Shown here: positions 63,999 through 64,000 of the stretch, one piece after another | Position numbering within the stretch: position 1 is the stretch's first letter | Layout: each line of letters starts with the position of its first letter | NCBI GenBank assembly: GCA_017482345.1 | Contig: JAFUNB010000008.1 | Span: forward strand, 1-64,000 | Direction: 5' to 3' | DNA: 64,000 nt | Source of the DNA: Oscillibacter sp. | GTDB taxonomy: Bacteria; Bacillota; Clostridia; Oscillospirales; Oscillospiraceae | Position numbers and translations under genes: made by a program | The notes under the pieces: generated by a model | Database searches by the model: none | What the model was told of the DNA's origin: nothing | The model's input: only the letters and a program-made list of their open reading frames with translations

Positions 63999-64000
63999 CA

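Overview
The window is about 64 kb of GC-rich DNA from a strict anaerobe, most likely a gut-type Clostridia of the Oscillospiraceae group (inference). Supporting signs are strong GGAGG ribosome sites with frequent GTG/TTG starts, a YesM/YesN-type two-component pair, a Cys-type anaerobic sulfatase system with its radical-SAM maturase, a 4Fe-4S aldo/keto reductase, a ClpC with a UVR-motif partner, and lipoproteins with PAET linkers. I see no transposon, prophage, CRISPR array, rRNA or origin; the window looks chromosomal.

Layout. 1-9.7 kb: a YesN/YesM two-component system behind a CoA-transferase gene, a Crp/Fnr regulator divergent from an iron alcohol dehydrogenase with a palindromic operator between them, glycerate kinase and adenylate kinase. 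9.7-33.3 kb: a minus-strand catabolic island that starts at a divergent LacI-type regulator. In transcription order it encodes a sulfatase, an Opp-type ABC importer (lipoprotein, two permeases, two ATPases), a CehA-type PHP hydrolase, a GH38-like enzyme, a D-lyxose/D-mannose isomerase, a second sulfatase, a PfkB fructokinase, a DUF4432 epimerase-like protein, a TIM-barrel isomerase and a GH38 alpha-mannosidase. After a probable second promoter come a TauE exporter, the sulfatase maturase and a D-glycerate-type dehydrogenase. Read together this is a route for importing sulfated alpha-mannosides, desulfating and cleaving them inside the cell, and converting mannose to fructose to fructose-6-phosphate. 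The regulator gene and the sulfatase promoter each carry a matching palindrome at the predicted transcription start.

34-43.8 kb: a ferredoxin-like aldo/keto reductase, a DUF815 ATPase, the branched-chain amino acid operon ilvB-ilvN-ilvC-ilvD preceded by a leader with a tiny Ile/Leu/Val-rich reading frame and an intrinsic terminator, and a dicarboxylate symporter. 43.9-45.4 kb: a five-tRNA operon (Gly-Arg-His-Gln-Lys), a glutamine-amidotransferase-like hydrolase and a tRNA-Ser. 45.4-52.9 kb: an M20 peptidase, an amidohydrolase, DUF1836, DegV, a probable standalone small RNA, a YfcE-type phosphodiesterase, an unrecognised membrane protein and a ComEC-like metallo-beta-lactamase-fold protein.

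52.9-60.2 kb: a myo-inositol module, with an Rbs-type ABC importer on the minus strand and divergent iolE-iolB-iolG; iolC, iolD, iolJ and iolA are not in the window. 60.2-64 kb: a VanY-type carboxypeptidase, and clpC downstream of a UVR-motif gene at the window edge.
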